DNA of 64,000 bases from Tilletia caries (GCA_032718865.1 JALUTQ010000032.1:1054001-1118000), one strand, 5' to 3'. Positions 1-12,903 are shown, numbered from the stretch's first letter. The notes: a model not told the origin generated them from the letters alone. Made by a program: numbers and translations.

Positions 1-261
1 GACGTGACGGTGTATGCACGCGCGTCCAGGTCCTCTCCCAAGGAAACAAATCAGCGCATTATGCCGGTAGAAGCGTCGACAGGGGTGTTAAGACAGGGAT
101 AACTGTATAAGTGTAATCTCATCCTTTTGAATCCTTGGGAGGGGAGGGCCTTGTGCGGTCTGCGAGAACTGGGAATTCTGGCTGGTGTGGGCCACAGTTC
201 CCATGCGTTTGCACACGCGTGCATGCATATCGTTTGCGGTGCGGGATGTGATCAGACTTAC

Positions 262-570
262 TGTAGCGAGCGATGGCACGGCCCTCAGAGAGGGTGAAGC
301 CGTCAGGACCCTCGAAGGCGGGGCTGGGGAAGCACACAGAAGGGGTGAGCATGGGCCAAGCAGAGACCAAGTTTAGAGACTCAAAAAAAGGTGCGTGACT
401 CACATCTTGCCGTATGGGAACTTCTGAACGAACTCGGGGTTCTTGGTCTCGCCCTTCATGGGGTTGACCTCCGAGAACTGCAGCTCAAGGCCGGCATACT
501 TTGCAGTGGCCAGGGCGGTGAAGGTCTTGGACTGGAAGGCGGCGCCGTAGAGGGTACCGATGGAAGCCAT
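262..570 (-). CDS. Translation elongation factor eEF1B gamma, 5' part only
   Basis: N-terminal GST-like part of eEF1B gamma, the subunit that anchors the nucleotide-exchange complex reloading eEF1A with GTP in the cytosol. Two exons are visible: 570-404 and 323-262, joined in phase across a GTGAGT donor and a CAG acceptor. The peptide starts MASIGTLYGAAF and continues through FVQKFPYGKIPAFEGPDGF to SEGRAIARY, which matches the thioredoxin-fold start of this family (a lysine-rich NPEF..KFP.GK.PAFEG block). The next donor, GTAAGT at 261, opens an intron for which I find no acceptor-plus-exon before base 1, so the rest lies outside the window. The bases upstream are shared with CPD1 on the other strand. 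A different GST-like protein is the main alternative. Confidence 0.75.
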
Positions 571-928
571 GATGTATCTGTGCGCGAGAAACAGGGAGAC
601 GATGAGCTCTCTCCCATGTGACCTACAGCCCGCGCTCCCATGACTGGGCGATGCTCACCAAGTATATCACAGAGGGAGGTGGGTATGTATGGAAGGAGAG
701 TGTGGGCGTGGTGGAAGGACGGGAGAGACGTGCGCACTGTTGAAGAAAGAAGAACTTGGAACAAAAGTGGAGAACGCTCGACAGACTCTCGACAAGCACA
801 GACCACGTCACGTGCGGAGACCTGTAAAAGCACACGTCGGTGCATAACGAGACGCCTTTCTCTGACGCGCTGTCATACTTCCACTGAGCCTTCTGATCCC
901 CGTCCTCAATCGCACATGAGAATCTGAC
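571..928. promoter_or_regulatory. Divergent intergenic region, eEF1B gamma / CPD1
   Basis: 358 bases separate the two divergent start codons. No TATA box or other convincing element was seen. It presumably holds both promoters and 5' leaders. Confidence 0.4.
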
Positions 929-1730
929 ATGGGTGAGCATCGATAAGACCTTGCTTTTCTCTCCGTTAGACTTCCTTCACTGAGCTGAGGTCAAGGGGGA
1001 CCGATCTACAGCCCGCCCAATTGATTCCAAGCATTCATCCTTCGCAGGTTTCGCACTCTGGCTCGTACCCGCCTCCTCCCAGACACCCGTCATCAAAGCG
1101 GTACAAGCACGACTTCGAGAGTCCCACCCAACCACGCCCATATTTGAGCCCCACGTCACCCTTCTTTCCGGATTCGACGAGGCGGATTCAAAGAAAGGCG
1201 TCGAGCAGATCTGGGAGATCACGAAGAAGGAAGTTTTGGAATGGGGCAAGAGTCGGAGTTCAGGCTCACTAGATGTGAAGCTTGAGGATGTCACCACCAG
1301 GAATATGTTCTTCCAGGTGAGCTTCCCCGTCCTTTCCTTACCGTCAACCACATCAGTCGGCATCGTTTACCCTAGATCTCCGGGCTCCATCTCTCTCTCT
1401 CCGCAGTGCATCCTCGCATCCCTTCACAAGGACGAGAGACTCATGGCACTCAACCTCCGCCTCCGCAAAGCATTCAACCTCGACCATTCCCAACCGGCCT
1501 ACTTCCCCCACCTGAGTCTTCTGTACGGAAACCTGACTCCCGAAGAGATTCAGAACACCATCAAGACTCTCACCGACGAAGGTGTGATTGAGCGGAAAGA
1601 TTCCGGCGTGGCTATCGGCGCAGGGAAGGACGGTGACAAGTTCGACGCATTGTTGCTTTTCAGCGTCGAGCTGTGGGACTGCGAGGGCAAGCCTGAGGAG
1701 TGGAAGCAGGTCCACAGCCTCACTCTGTAA
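929..1730 (+). CDS. CPD1: 2',3'-cyclic-nucleotide 3'-phosphodiesterase (CPDase, 2H family)
   Basis: Predicted to open 2',3'-cyclic phosphates such as ADP-ribose 1'',2''-cyclic phosphate made during tRNA splicing. Model: 929-932, 1048-1316, 1407-1730, about 198 residues, the usual length for small CPDases. Both 2H motifs are visible: H37-V-T39 in FEPHVTLLSGF and H126-L-S128 in YFPHLSLLYG. The start is deduced. A bare ATGG at 929-932 is followed at once by a GTGAGC donor, and splicing to the CAG at 1045-1047 gives MGFALWLVPASSQTP, the expected first beta strand. No other ATG lies in frame before the HxT motif. This makes a 4-nt coding first exon. Phases agree across both introns (115 and 90 nt). 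The family call is secure from the two motifs; the first exon is an inference. Confidence 0.85.
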
Positions 1731-2030
1731 ACAGTGGACGAATAGCACACCCTCCCTCACTCCTCCATTCGATGCAGAACTCAAGAAGAATGCCAGTGTG
1801 TTCCAATAGTATTGAGCATTTGAATGATTATTAGAGAGATACAAGAGAACGTAGTCCTCGGGGTTTCGCAACATGATATGTATGTACAGTTGTGTTCGCT
1901 GGTTTCCCTTCCCTTTGCTTGATGCCCGTGATCTCGACCCGTAGCCAGAGAAAGAATGAGTATGGTTGCGGACTGAAATACGTGAGCTGACGGCGTATAT
2001 AGCCGTCCCTCACGAACGAAGACGGGGCTC

Positions 2031-5000
2031 TCAGAGGAAGAACTCGGCTCCCGTCTCTCCGCCGCCTTGCCCTCCCCACTTCTCCTCCATCGGCGCAGTC
2101 CATGCCGAGCGTTGCGCATGACCCTCCACCCGGCCTTCCATCGTTCGTGGCCTCCGTCCCGTCTGTTTCTTCTCTTCTCCCGCTCTTCCCCCCTTCGTTG
2201 TGCCGGAAATCTTCTCTACACTCTGTGCGGATGCATACGAGGGCCCATCTCTGTTCCGCTCCATCGTCGCAGGACGACGAAGAGACGATCCCGACCGAAG
2301 GCGTTTCTGTCGATCTTGCTCTCGCTCCTGCTCCTGCTGCATCTTCTTCTGCATCCTCCGAAACGAATCAACGTCCTCCCAAGGAGTCTCCCTCCTTGCA
2401 AGACTGTCGCGCCGCTCACCACCTTGTCTCATCGTCGATGTCGAGGTGGACAAGATGCTCGTAGGCGTATCGCAACGTGCCCCAAATTCACTCCGGGCGC
2501 TATCGCCCGTCCGAGTCCTTCGGAGCGATAGAGGTAGGGGGCTGCTAGTTTCGTTTCGACCTGATCGTGACGACCTCTCATCTGGCGACGGCAGCAAAAT
2601 CGGTGAAAACGCAGTCGAAGTTGAATGATTGCTCATCCGACTCGGGCCCGAAGCTGAATTCGACTCGGGGTTGACGCCGCCTGGACTGCCGAGCTGATTC
2701 CGCAGCGAGGACGTCCGCGGACGACCAGAGGTGCTGTCCCTACTGACGATGCGAACGATCGTTGGCGCCTCGACGCCCACGTCCGTAGAGGTTCGTTTTG
2801 GAGCGGGAAGAGATTTCCGCGCCGCAGCAGGCTTCTTCTTCGCCGGCGCCGGACCCAATCCTGCCCTCCGCGCGTTCGGTATCCGAGAATCATCCCGTCC
2901 CTTTTTCCTCCTCTTATCATCGTCTTCCTCCTCTGCATCCTCTTGCTGGGCAACGCCGCCTTTTCCAAGAACGGCGTCCACGGTACCCACGCCGGCATCG
3001 TACGACGAGCGTGCTGAAAAAAGTCGCCGTACGAACCCCTTGATATTCTTCAAGCGCATCTTTTCCCGTAGCTGCCCTCCGGGCGTGTCGAACTGGGGTT
3101 GGGCCTGACCCGACCATAAGACCGTTGAGGCCTGCGTCGACTCGTCATGGTGCTCATCCACACGTTCCAGTAGTGCGTATGGATCTGTTGTCCTGGCCTT
3201 GAGATGATTTGCTCCGGGGCTGCGCCTTGGTGATGAAAAAGACCCAGAAGGTAGGTCAAGTTGAGCGGAGGGTGCGAACGGCGATGTGACTACGCCTTCA
3301 GTAGCGTTTAAAGGTTGGAATGTCTTTGAGCCACCTGGAGCAGTCTGTGGCCTTCGTCTCTCGCGCTTGGGAGAATCTCTGACAGGATCCCCTTGAGGTA
3401 CGTCCGAGTCGGTGGTGGACACTGCCTCGCGAGCGTGGGACTTGTCCGCTTCCGAAATTGCATCCCCTCCATGAGTTTCCTTGACAGTCACAGCAACACC
3501 CTCGTCCCGCTCTTGGCCTCCAGAGACTGTTTCCAAAATTTCTGCCTCCTGTTCGCCCTCAACCTCACCAGCACTGTCGTCCTCTAAGACGACCTCCCGA
3601 GTCTCATTGTCGTCGTCCAAAATGACATTGTCACGAACCAGCAACAAAGTTCCCTTGTAGAACGGTCTCGGTGGAGGCGGGAATGCCAGAGGTGGCGTCG
3701 GACATACGAATCCATCCGCTTCGCTGATAGCCGTGCTCGCTCGACGAGAAGAGGAGGCCTTATCGCAAACGTTGCGACCGGGAAGCGAGAGGGACCGGAC
3801 ACTGCTAGATCCGGAGGCGCTTTCTTGGCGTGAGGATCGACGGTCATACAGTCCTTCGGGTGATGAAGGATCCAAGTTTCTGCTGCCCAGCGCGGACGAT
3901 GTCGATAAGCTCTGCACCGCAGTATCGTCACTTGAGCTGGGCGACTCAGTGGGCACGTCATACTTGGATATTGAAGCAGCCTGGTCCAATTGTCCTGGCG
4001 CCTTTTCCGCATCTTGAGATGACGGATCATTCGGGCCTGGGATGGCAATTGCGTCCGCCGCACCTTCTGCATCTCCCTCCGGCCGTCTTCCCGCAGGCAA
4101 CTTCCGCGGACTCGCCAAGCTGCGGCCTCCGTTTTCGGAGCTTACCGGTAGATAGTACGCTCGGAAGGCGGGAGAAGCAGCTTCTCTCGATGGGCCTGCT
4201 ATGTCAACATCATTCCTTTGTCCATCTCCGTACCCATCGTGCTCGTCCTGTAGGTACTCCTCCAATTCGGAAGCTGGTGATTGAGTGAGAGCACGTGGCC
4301 AGGCCGCATCAAGAAGTTGAAAAGTAGGCGGGGCCGTAGCAGGAGATTCCGGAACGTCGACTGCTGCTGAGGGCTTGGCAAGAGTTGTCGTGTTCTCGAA
4401 TGACTCCTCGGCCTCTTCCGCCTGTGACGGTCGGCGACGCAACGAGTATTTTGCGCTAGAAACGAAGCTGCGGAACGACTTTAAGCCGAACGAAGAGCCT
4501 TCAGCCGGTGCTGTCTGCGGTCTCTTGAGACGCTTTGGGGTTGACCGGTCCGAAGCTCCGGCCCCTCCACGCCCGCCTCCCCCTTCGCGCAGGGGAATGC
4601 TCTGCTCGGGATGTGGATGCACGACACCGTCCATCTTATCTTGCCGTACGGCGGACTGGAAAGCAGAAGAATCCGATGATCCATTTGTATTAACGGATTT
4701 CACGAGTGATGAGTCCGAAGTGGAAGCGGCGAAGGAGCCGATTGGCGGGATGGCTGTTGACTGGATGGAGTGCCCAGTGGATCCTGCGAGAGCGGTTGTG
4801 CTACGAGACCGTGATTGGATGGAAGCTCGCCTTGGAGGACGGAATGGTTTGGGAGCGGGACGATCTCCCGGTCGGATGGGTCCTACGAAGGAGATCCGTG
4901 GCCCTAGGGCCGAGTACGCCGAGTGGGCATGGGAGGAAGGGGGCTGGGTCGTTTCGGACGCCGTTGTGAGCGCCGAGGTGGAAGCCGCAGCGGAGGAGAA

Positions 5001-5406
5001 GTCACTGGAAGATCGGGTCAGATCTGGCCTTGTGAGGGTGTTGCTCGGACGCGAGTGCCATGTTGTGGCCGGAGTTGAGATTGGGCCGTCACTTTGGGAG
5101 CAGTGCCTCAGTACAGGAGCCTCGGCGGCACTCGAGACCGAAGATGCCGTGGATTGCGAGGGAGAACGAGCATCGCTGGACCCCTCACTATGAGAGGGAT
5201 CCGAATCCGCCTCTCTGTCAGAGTCGGCCGGAGTTGACGGTCGCAGATCGAGAGGGCGGGTATCGTCGAAGTCGGACTCCGTTGGGGACACAATTTCAGT
5301 GCTGTGGACGTCGTACAGAGAAAATGTTCAGTCCGTGCCGAAGTAGGAGGTACGCAGCACATCGCAAGACTCACGGACTGGACAGGCTCACGAGGTCTGT
5401 CTGCAT
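2031..5406 (-). CDS. Large serine-rich, probably disordered protein of unknown function
   Basis: Model: exon 1 5406-5375, intron 5374-5302 (73 nt, GTGAGT...CAG), exon 2 5301-2031, giving about 1,100 residues. The long exon has no ATG near its 5' end. The upstream exon supplies MQTDLVSLSSPTEIV in frame. Composition is dominated by Ser, Pro, Arg, Asp and Glu with many short repeats, and I recognise no folded domain. Two short basic-hydrophobic islands stand out: LKSFRSFVSSAKYSLRRR (about residue 290) and LKNIKGFVRRLFSAR (about residue 760). They resemble each other in pattern and could be membrane- or partner-binding helices. A long acidic stretch (about residues 560-600) lies between them. I do not recognise the family. 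Coding status rests on about 3.2 kb of open frame. Confidence 0.7.
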
Positions 5407-6847
5407 TCGATAGTGCAGTGCACAAAGGGAAGGAAGGCTTCAGCGTGAAGCCAGAATTAATACCTGGTGGATAGATAATGCTCCTGTGGATGATGAGCGA
5501 TGAGCACACGATGTTGGAACTTGGAAGAGATGGTGGTTGTGATCCAGAAAGAAGCGGACAACCTCATCGCCCCATCAGGCAGTAATCACTCATCAGGCAT
5601 CAGGCTGCAGACATCGATCAAGGGGGTCCCTTGTGAGGGAGTGGTGAGGCAGTGGGGGTTCCCAACTCAGCAGCGTGCATATTTCCAGAAATGAAAATGA
5701 AAAGTCTCCCGTCCGCCCACCCCAGATAGAACCCCACGTCCCACCGTGGTCCGGCCCGGCCGCAGGCAGCCCGCAGCGCAGCTTGGCTCAGCGTCTCGCT
5801 GGATCAACGATCAACTGATGAGCGTGACGAGCGTATTATTTCGCCTTGTTGCTCGCTCCTGCCTCTCGGCCTTTCCGGTGACGCGGTGACGGCCTGCCTT
5901 GGCTCCAACTGTTTCACGCTCGCTGCGGCCTCGCGATGCAGGCCACATACAGGTGAGGCGGTGAGGCAAAGCGGTAGGGCTGGGCGCTGGGCAGGCATGT
6001 CTGCCACCAATCTATTTTTCTACCGCTGGAGAGTGCAGCGCTTCTCTTTCGTTCCGTGGTATCGGGAACTCGGGAAGGCTCTTCGGAGTACAGCATGTTG
6101 TTCGTCCAACCGGCCACTTGCTCATGCTGCGGGCTGCCTGCGCAAATTTACCCGCACGGTGCTCGCGAGGGAGTCAGGTTCGAGTGGCAGCGCAGCGCAG
6201 CAACCCCAGACCGAAGCGGGCAAAGGCATGCGGTGAAGCCACAAGCGTCGAGGCGGAGCACCCACCCCGAAGAGATTGATGAGTCGGGCAGCGAGAACCG
6301 CCACATCGTTCCGGGTCGAGGTCGTCACGGAAAGAATAACCTTCGAAAACATCTCAAATTTTAAGCAGGTCTTGGCAGATGCGGTTCCTGGGGTCAAATT
6401 GGCTCAGCCAAGAAACGGTTCCAATCCCTCGTGGCCTTTCGGAATAAGACGGGAAGGACGGTGATCATGCACCCGTTCCCCACCGACCACCTCTGGCCTC
6501 CGCCTCAAGAGGAGGAAGAGACGAGCGGATATCGTTCTTTGATGGGTTGAATTGCATTGCACCGATGGTCGGACAGGAGAGAAGCGGTTGATGGCGAGAC
6601 TGGAGGAACGGGAGAGTGAGATAGTGAGAGTGTCTACAGAGTAACATGCCGATTATGGGATGAAAAGAGGAGTGCCAGAAACGAGACGGTGGGAATAAGG
6701 CAGGGGCCGCAGAAGAAATCAAAGCAGTCGACGGATATAGCCCGAACGGGTCGAGATCTGTTTTGGAGGTTGAGGTAGGGATGAAGGCGGTGCTCGAGGT
6801 TCGAACTTGGGCGGGATGATGGTGAGTGGGTCTGCTGTAGAACGACT
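5407..6847. other. Intergenic region, no gene recognised
   Basis: 1.44 kb between the start of the disordered protein gene and the stop of RPO41. Short open frames on both strands have no recognisable sequence. No RNA gene or repeat was identified. It should include the upstream gene's promoter and the RPO41 3' UTR. Confidence 0.4.
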
Positions 6848-9800
6848 CTACGAGAAGAAGTAGAGCGATGACTGGAGTGGAAATATAAACCGGAGGTCAG
6901 CATCACGATTCGGAAGCAGAGACATTGAGGTGACCAACTTCAAACTCACCTTGGTCTCCGAGACGTCAAACGTGCCCTTCGCAGGTAGCGGCTTGATCAG
7001 CTTCGACAGCTCCACGAACCGCGTCCGCATCTGCAACGGCTTCTCCTCGCCCTTGCCGCTCGACTTCTTCCCCTTCCCCTTCGCCGCCGTCTTCTTCTTC
7101 TTCTTCGACGCGGCAGCATCATCAGCTTCTTCCATGCCCTCGTCCTGCTCCGCAGCTGCGGTGACGTCTGCGTCTGCATCCACGTCCGTCTCTGCGTCCG
7201 GCTCGCCGTCGAATTCGTCAGCAAGGGCATCATCACCCGGACCGGCCTCGACGTCCTCCTTCGACGCTTTGGCCGGAGTCGCACCCAAGAGCAAGTCCGC
7301 CTCAACAGCCGCCTCAGCCCCCACCTCCTCAGCAACGGCAGCCCCACCGTCCTCACCATCCGTCTGCACCACAAAACTCTCACCCGCCTCCGTCCTCCTC
7401 AGCTTGGCCCGTTCCTCCGCCTTGAGCCGGACGACAGGCAGATAATGATCCTTATACCTCTCCAAAAACTCCTCCCTCAGTCGACCAAGGATGTCCTGCG
7501 AGTGCAGCCGGACAAACGTATCGCGGATGATGTCCGACATCGTGTCGATGTCGCACGCGTGGGTCCAGTACGAGTCGTGCACGGATGCAAACGCCAGCCC
7601 GGCCGAATGACACTCGAGCGCAGTGAGCATCATGTGCGTCGCGTCGAGCGAGTGGACAAAGTTCGGCGGAAAGGCGCTCGCCTGCTTCGCGGGTGAGACC
7701 TGGGTGCATGCCAGTGGGTCGTGGATGAACACAGTCTGCACGGCGGTGGTCATCTGCTTCTTCTTGACTCTCCGGTACGGCTGTACCACGGGAAGGCCCA
7801 GCGGCGTCTGCCAGATCACCGACGTCATCTGCTCCAGCAAAAGTCGATTCTTGGGCTTGCCCGCACCGTCGCGCTCGTACCGAATCGCGTGCTCGATCCG
7901 GTCCTTCGGAATACTCTTCGCAATCAACGAAGCCGTCTCGTGCAACCAGGTCTGGATACCCTGCGCCCCGCTGAACAGGTCACCAATCGAGCTCATGATC
8001 AGCTTGGCCAGGTAGGCAGCCGTCATCCACACCTTCTCGGCAGGGACGTCCCTGCGCTCCTGCAACCTCCGCATGACCTGGTCCTTCGCGCCTATCATCG
8101 TCACTCCGTACACAGTCGTCATCACCGTCTGCTTGACGACTTTCCGCGTCACCTTGCCTACCAGCAACTGCGCCAACTCGTTACCCTCCTTGGCATCCGC
8201 CTCCACGCGCTCGATCACAAGGCTGGCCACACCCGTGTACACGTCCGCCGGCGAATCACCGCGGGACAAGTTCACCTGCCGGGCACCTTCCATGTCGCCT
8301 CCCAGCGCAGCGTAGTGTTGCAGACCATTGCAGGTACCATCCTGATGCACAGGCAAACTGCACGGGTACGCCTCTGGTCCATCCGGGTACTTCGCCGCGC
8401 GAGTGAGCTCGAAACAGGCCGCAAGACACTGGAATGGGTCCTCAGCATGCGCCCACCAGCGGAAGTTGATCGGATCCTCAGCCGACTTCCGAATATCCTC
8501 CTCATGATCGAGTGCGAACTGGACCCGATCCCCAAAACTGGCCTTGTCAAAACCGTACAGGTTGGCAAGGTGGACCCGGAGCCAGCGCAGACCCGTCTCT
8601 TGCAGCGGCTTCGCGTCTGCAAACGTCAAAAGACCGCGACTCAAATCGGAGCCGAGGTGGTGGAGATGCGGTGGGATCGGATACGCCCGTCCGCGGAAGT
8701 CGACATTGTGCGGGAGGTAGAAGCGCTCGCCCAGATACGCCCGCGCGATCTCAAGTTTGTAGTTTACATCGCACCGTTGCGAGTGCAGCGCCGCATTCGC
8801 AAGCGCCCACGCCCGCATTCGTTGCAGGTAGATCGACCGCTGCGACAAGTCCGTCTCGTAATTCGCCGGACGCTCCGGCTGACCGTCTTCGAGCACTTTC
8901 TCGGGAAGCTTGCCGACGCGTTCGCCCCGGTTCCACAACTCGGTAATGATCCTGAACACATCGGCATTGATCGCCCACGCCGTCTGTCCGAGCACGTCCA
9001 GGCCGGCCATGATGGGTTCCAGTCCGTTATTGGCCGACGCAGCGCGGAGATAGCTGCCCTGTTCCGCACCATCCTTGTATCGCATCAGACTCGTCCGTGC
9101 AGTCAGGTACCCGCCCCGGCTCGTCGTCTCCCACAACCGCGGCGGAACCAGCATAGGCAAATGTCTCGGCGAGACCGTGTCATGCACCTGATCGCTGTCC
9201 ATCCGCATCCCAATGGCCTCGTTTAACCGAATGACACCTAACTTCTTCCCACCCATGTACTGGTACGTCGAGTACAGCGCCGGCTGGTCCTCCTCCCACA
9301 ACACACCCTCTTCGTCCACCTTCGACCGATGCACCTTGGCCGTCTCGAGGAGGATCTGCATCAAGAAGCCACCGACGCGCGAGCGGATGCCCTGCGTCCA
9401 CTTCGGCAAGCCCTGCTCCATCGCCGACTCCCCCGTCGAAGAATTCCGAGCGGCCTCGATCTGCTGTCGCGTGGCAGGGTTCAACAGCCCCTGCTGACGC
9501 ATCTTGATCTGACTCGCCCTCATCTTCGCATGCAGATGAGGATTTTGGCTTATCACCCAGCTCATGCACTCAGCCTCGACCGCCTTGCCGAGCTGGATGA
9601 GCAGACGCGCGGTCCGGACGCCGTCGTGCAGCCCGACCGATCCACAGACGCGCATGACCTCCAAGATCGGGATCAGCGCGAGCTTGTTCGTCGGGAGGAA
9701 CTTGATGAAGGGCAAGATGTTCTGTTCCTCCGCAACACCCTTCGTCGAAGATTCCATCCTGGCTATTTCCTCCTGCAAGCGGGGCTGCATCACCTGGAAC

Positions 9801-12177
9801 CAGTTCCACATCAGCACCTGCAGAGGCTTGGACTGGAGCACACCCGCCTGTGACAAGCCCAGACTTTCGAGTTGAGCGGCCGCGTGTGCTAGTCTCTTGC
9901 GCGCTGCGTCGATAGAGGACATCTCCAGCCATTCTTGGCGGTCGTATGGGTCCGAGTACATCTTGCGCGATTGGCCCACTATGGACAAATTCTCCTTCAA
10001 ATTGGTCAAGTTGAAAGGCTGAACGAGACCTGCTTCGTCAGGAATCGCTCCCGGATTGTTTGTAGCGACCTGTGTGCAGGAGCTTTAATGTCAGTGCACC
10101 TTTCACACAATTTTTGATGGGGGGCAGGAAGCATACATACCGTCAGCACTGGGTCAACTTCGGGCATAGAAGCCTGCAAATCCTCCGGCGACGCGATCTG
10201 GGATTGACCATGCGCATTTTTGGCCGAAGACAGGCCCGCCTCTGCATTCGCATACGACGCACCCAACTGACGTTCCTTCTCGTCCTCCAGCTGGGCACGT
10301 AGTTGAGCTGCAAGTGAGACATTGCCCATCCGATCCGCCGTCGCGCTCGCTTCCTGAATCACGTCCATCACAGTCGGCTGGCGCAGTGCTGATGATGATG
10401 GCAACGCGTTTGATGACACCGTCGCGTCGGTTTCCGAGATCGTCGCGCCTGCCCCGGTGGAAGCACCACTACTACTTTCCTCCTCCTGAATGGCATGCGG
10501 CATTCGCAGCTGCATGATGTTGTCTGTGAATACGTCCTCGAGCGCGATCGCGTGCTTTTGTGCCGAGACGAGAAGGACGTCGAGCGAAGGGCAGTCATTC
10601 TGAATAATACCTGCGGGGATGCGGGAGTACGTGTTCACGAACAAGCCCTCGTTTTCGACCTTCCCGAGTGCGGTTTTCTTATCCGATCCAGTATCACGCA
10701 CACGGACGCGACTCCGAGAGAAGGCGCGTTGCGGTCGCGAAGCGGAGAGTAGCTCGAGGGAGGAATCGTCCATGACGATGGTACGCGGATACGCGCCCAT
10801 CTGCCTGAGTCGGACGATGCCGCGCATCATTATGCCGATTGTGCCAGCGCTGGGGGTGGGATCGACGGAGAGCCCTGATTGAGAGGAGGAAGACGCGTCG
10901 GGGGAAGGGTCCGCATGAGCAAAGCTAGGTCGTTGAGAGTTCATCATGCCGAAGAGAGCCCATGCTCGCTGGACGTAGGTGCGAATGGTGGCTGTTGTGG
11001 CTGCCGCCTTTGCTGCGGCGGCGGGCGAAGTGACGAGCTTGCCGGAGAGGGAGCCGCCAAAGCTGGAGTAGGGATCTGCGGTGGCGTTTTGGGCGAGGGA
11101 GGCTGCCTTGTGAAGGTAGCAGTCCAAGATAAGGTCGTAGAGAAGCGGGGGAATGCTGGGAGCGGCAACATTGACGGCGTACCTGCTGGACGAGGCGCGT
11201 TGGTCCGGTTGTGGGATGGAGGTGAGAGAGCGGAGGTAGTACTCGTGACGAAGGGAATCGAAGAGCTTCTCTGCGCGTGCGATCATACCAGTGGCGAGAC
11301 ACGCTTTGAGGATGGAGAGGTTTTCGATGCTTCGGCTGGTAGGGAAGAGAGCCTCGCTCTGGGTGTAGAAGAAGGGATCGGACTCTCTGAAAGAGGAAGA
11401 GGCCGACTGTTGAGCGGGAGTTGATGAGATGCCGGAGCGAGATGTGCGCTGTGTGGCACCTGTTAGGCGGGCGAGGTTGTTGAATTCATCGCTTGCCTGT
11501 TTCCTCTGGGCCCAGGAGATGCGATTTACTGGAACGTCTGCCAAGGCGTTCGCTTGATGCTGCGAGGCAGCTGGTTGAGAGGCGTCATCAGGAGTAACAT
11601 CGCCGTCCGCTATTGAGGTGTTGGCTGCAGCAGCATCAGCGGCGTCGAGAATGGCTTGTTGCTGCTTGATGCGGTCCTCGTAGGTAGTGGCAAAGGCTTC
11701 GAAGCTGGCGGAGGCTCTGAAGATCTCGAGCCGGTCGACGACGTCTGCGGGGAGGGGCGAGGGTAATCTTGTGAGGACTTTGTGCTTGAAGGGCGCGAGA
11801 TTGGAGGGCAGCTTGGACGCTGGTGGCGGCGGTAGTGGTCCACTGGGAGAGCCGGCCGATGCTGATGATACCGAGGGTGCTGAGTTTCCATATGAACGTG
11901 ATGGGCTTGTCGCTGTCGCTGTCGCTGTCGCGCCCACTGCCGCACTCGCCATGGAGCTCGCTATCGCGGGCGATGCTGAGGACGCGAGCGTGGACCGATG
12001 TCTGTGCGACTCGGTGGGAGACCGCCCTGCGCTGCTGTTCCGCGTACTCATGCTCCCCAAGGAGTGCAGCGTGGCGGCCGCCCTGCCCGCTCCTCCCGTC
12101 ACCGCCGCTGTTCTTGCCGCTGCGACCGCGAGCGCCGAGGCCGAGACCGCGGAGACTCTTGCTGTTGTGCGATACAT
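6848..12177 (-). CDS. RPO41: Mitochondrial DNA-directed RNA polymerase (T7-like)
   Basis: Single-subunit RNA polymerase that transcribes the mitochondrial genome. Model: 12177-10141, 10069-6950, 6871-6848, about 1,726 residues. The start at 12177 gives MYRTTARVSAVSASAL, an Arg/Ser/Ala-rich, acid-free presequence suited to mitochondrial import. Upstream in-frame codons would spoil it.

A PPR-like helical region follows (about residues 240-450). Catalytic motif A is HQDGTCNGLQHYAAL (Asp near 1256), motif B is KVVKQTVMTTVYGVT (near 1325), and motif C is SVHDSYWTHA (Asp near 1511). The short last exon encodes SSLYFFS-stop, matching the conserved aromatic C-terminus of the family; the 78-nt intron before it is a multiple of three with no stop. 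Between about residues 1575 and 1690 is a long acidic then lysine-rich insertion, unusual for this enzyme. The protein is longer than yeast Rpo41 for that reason and because of its N-terminal extension. Confidence 0.95.
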
Positions 12178-12903
12178 GCTCTTCCTGTGCAATAATAACC
12201 CGCGCCTGTGTTTCGTCCCCTTGTGCTGATCGCTGATTGATGCTCGCCTGCCTTCGAAGTTCGAATCTTCGCAGCCGGTCAGACGATCCTCCCTCAGCTT
12301 TTTTTCCTTGCCCACCCCGATCCCTGCCCTCACGTGATCTCCACGCGGTCGGCCCTGTCAACACAGATGAGCTTAATTGATTACTCAGACCCTGGATTGC
12401 GATATTGAGACTCCGTATTCCATATCGGTCGACCACATGGCACCGGGCACGGCGGTTCTTATTCGACCGCGGGGCATGGCCCCAGTTTGTAATGAGATTG
12501 GGACGGAGGTTGTAAGCAGATGTCTGTGTGCTTAGAGTGTTGTAATGGTGTGCTTGCTGCATTTAGAGGGCGTCTCAAGTCTGGTGTCTCACCTGGGCTC
12601 CCTCACTTGTGTCTTGTACTCACCCTCACTGACTGGCCACTGCACCGCTCCACTCACACTCACTCTCTCGCTCACCTTCAAGTCAGTGCCCAGCTTCGTA
12701 CCCGCTCAACCACGCAACCAACAACCCCCCCCCAGCAGCGACGGAATAACAGGGAAAAGCCCCAAGGGAAATAGGCGGTAACTACTGTGCGTAGGACAAA
12801 GAGTCTCGTCTGCAGGAACACTGCCAGCATCGACTCGCCCTCAAGCACAACGCACGACTACCCACGCACGCAGGATCAGGAAGAAAGGGAAAAGGTGACC
12901 AAG
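12178..12903. promoter_or_regulatory. Divergent intergenic region, RPO41 / CDC24
   Basis: 726 bases between the start codons. The CDC24-proximal half is rich in CA and CT tracts (12640-12740) and a short C run (12726-12733), as often seen in fungal promoters and leaders. No specific site was recognised. Confidence 0.4.

Noticed and set aside
7721..9226. 501-codon frame on the + strand
   Set aside because: Lies antisense within the conserved RPO41 catalytic region; its Arg/His/Leu bias is typical of an antisense shadow.
12240..12270. tRNA-like GTTCGAATC upstream of RPO41
   Set aside because: The flanks do not form the T stem, and no D or anticodon arm was found.
11636..12562. Long minus-strand frame of 308 codons overlapping the RPO41 start
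   Set aside because: It overlaps the RPO41 N-terminus in another frame, is Arg/Gln/His-rich and shows no family pattern; it is an artefact of GC-rich sequence.
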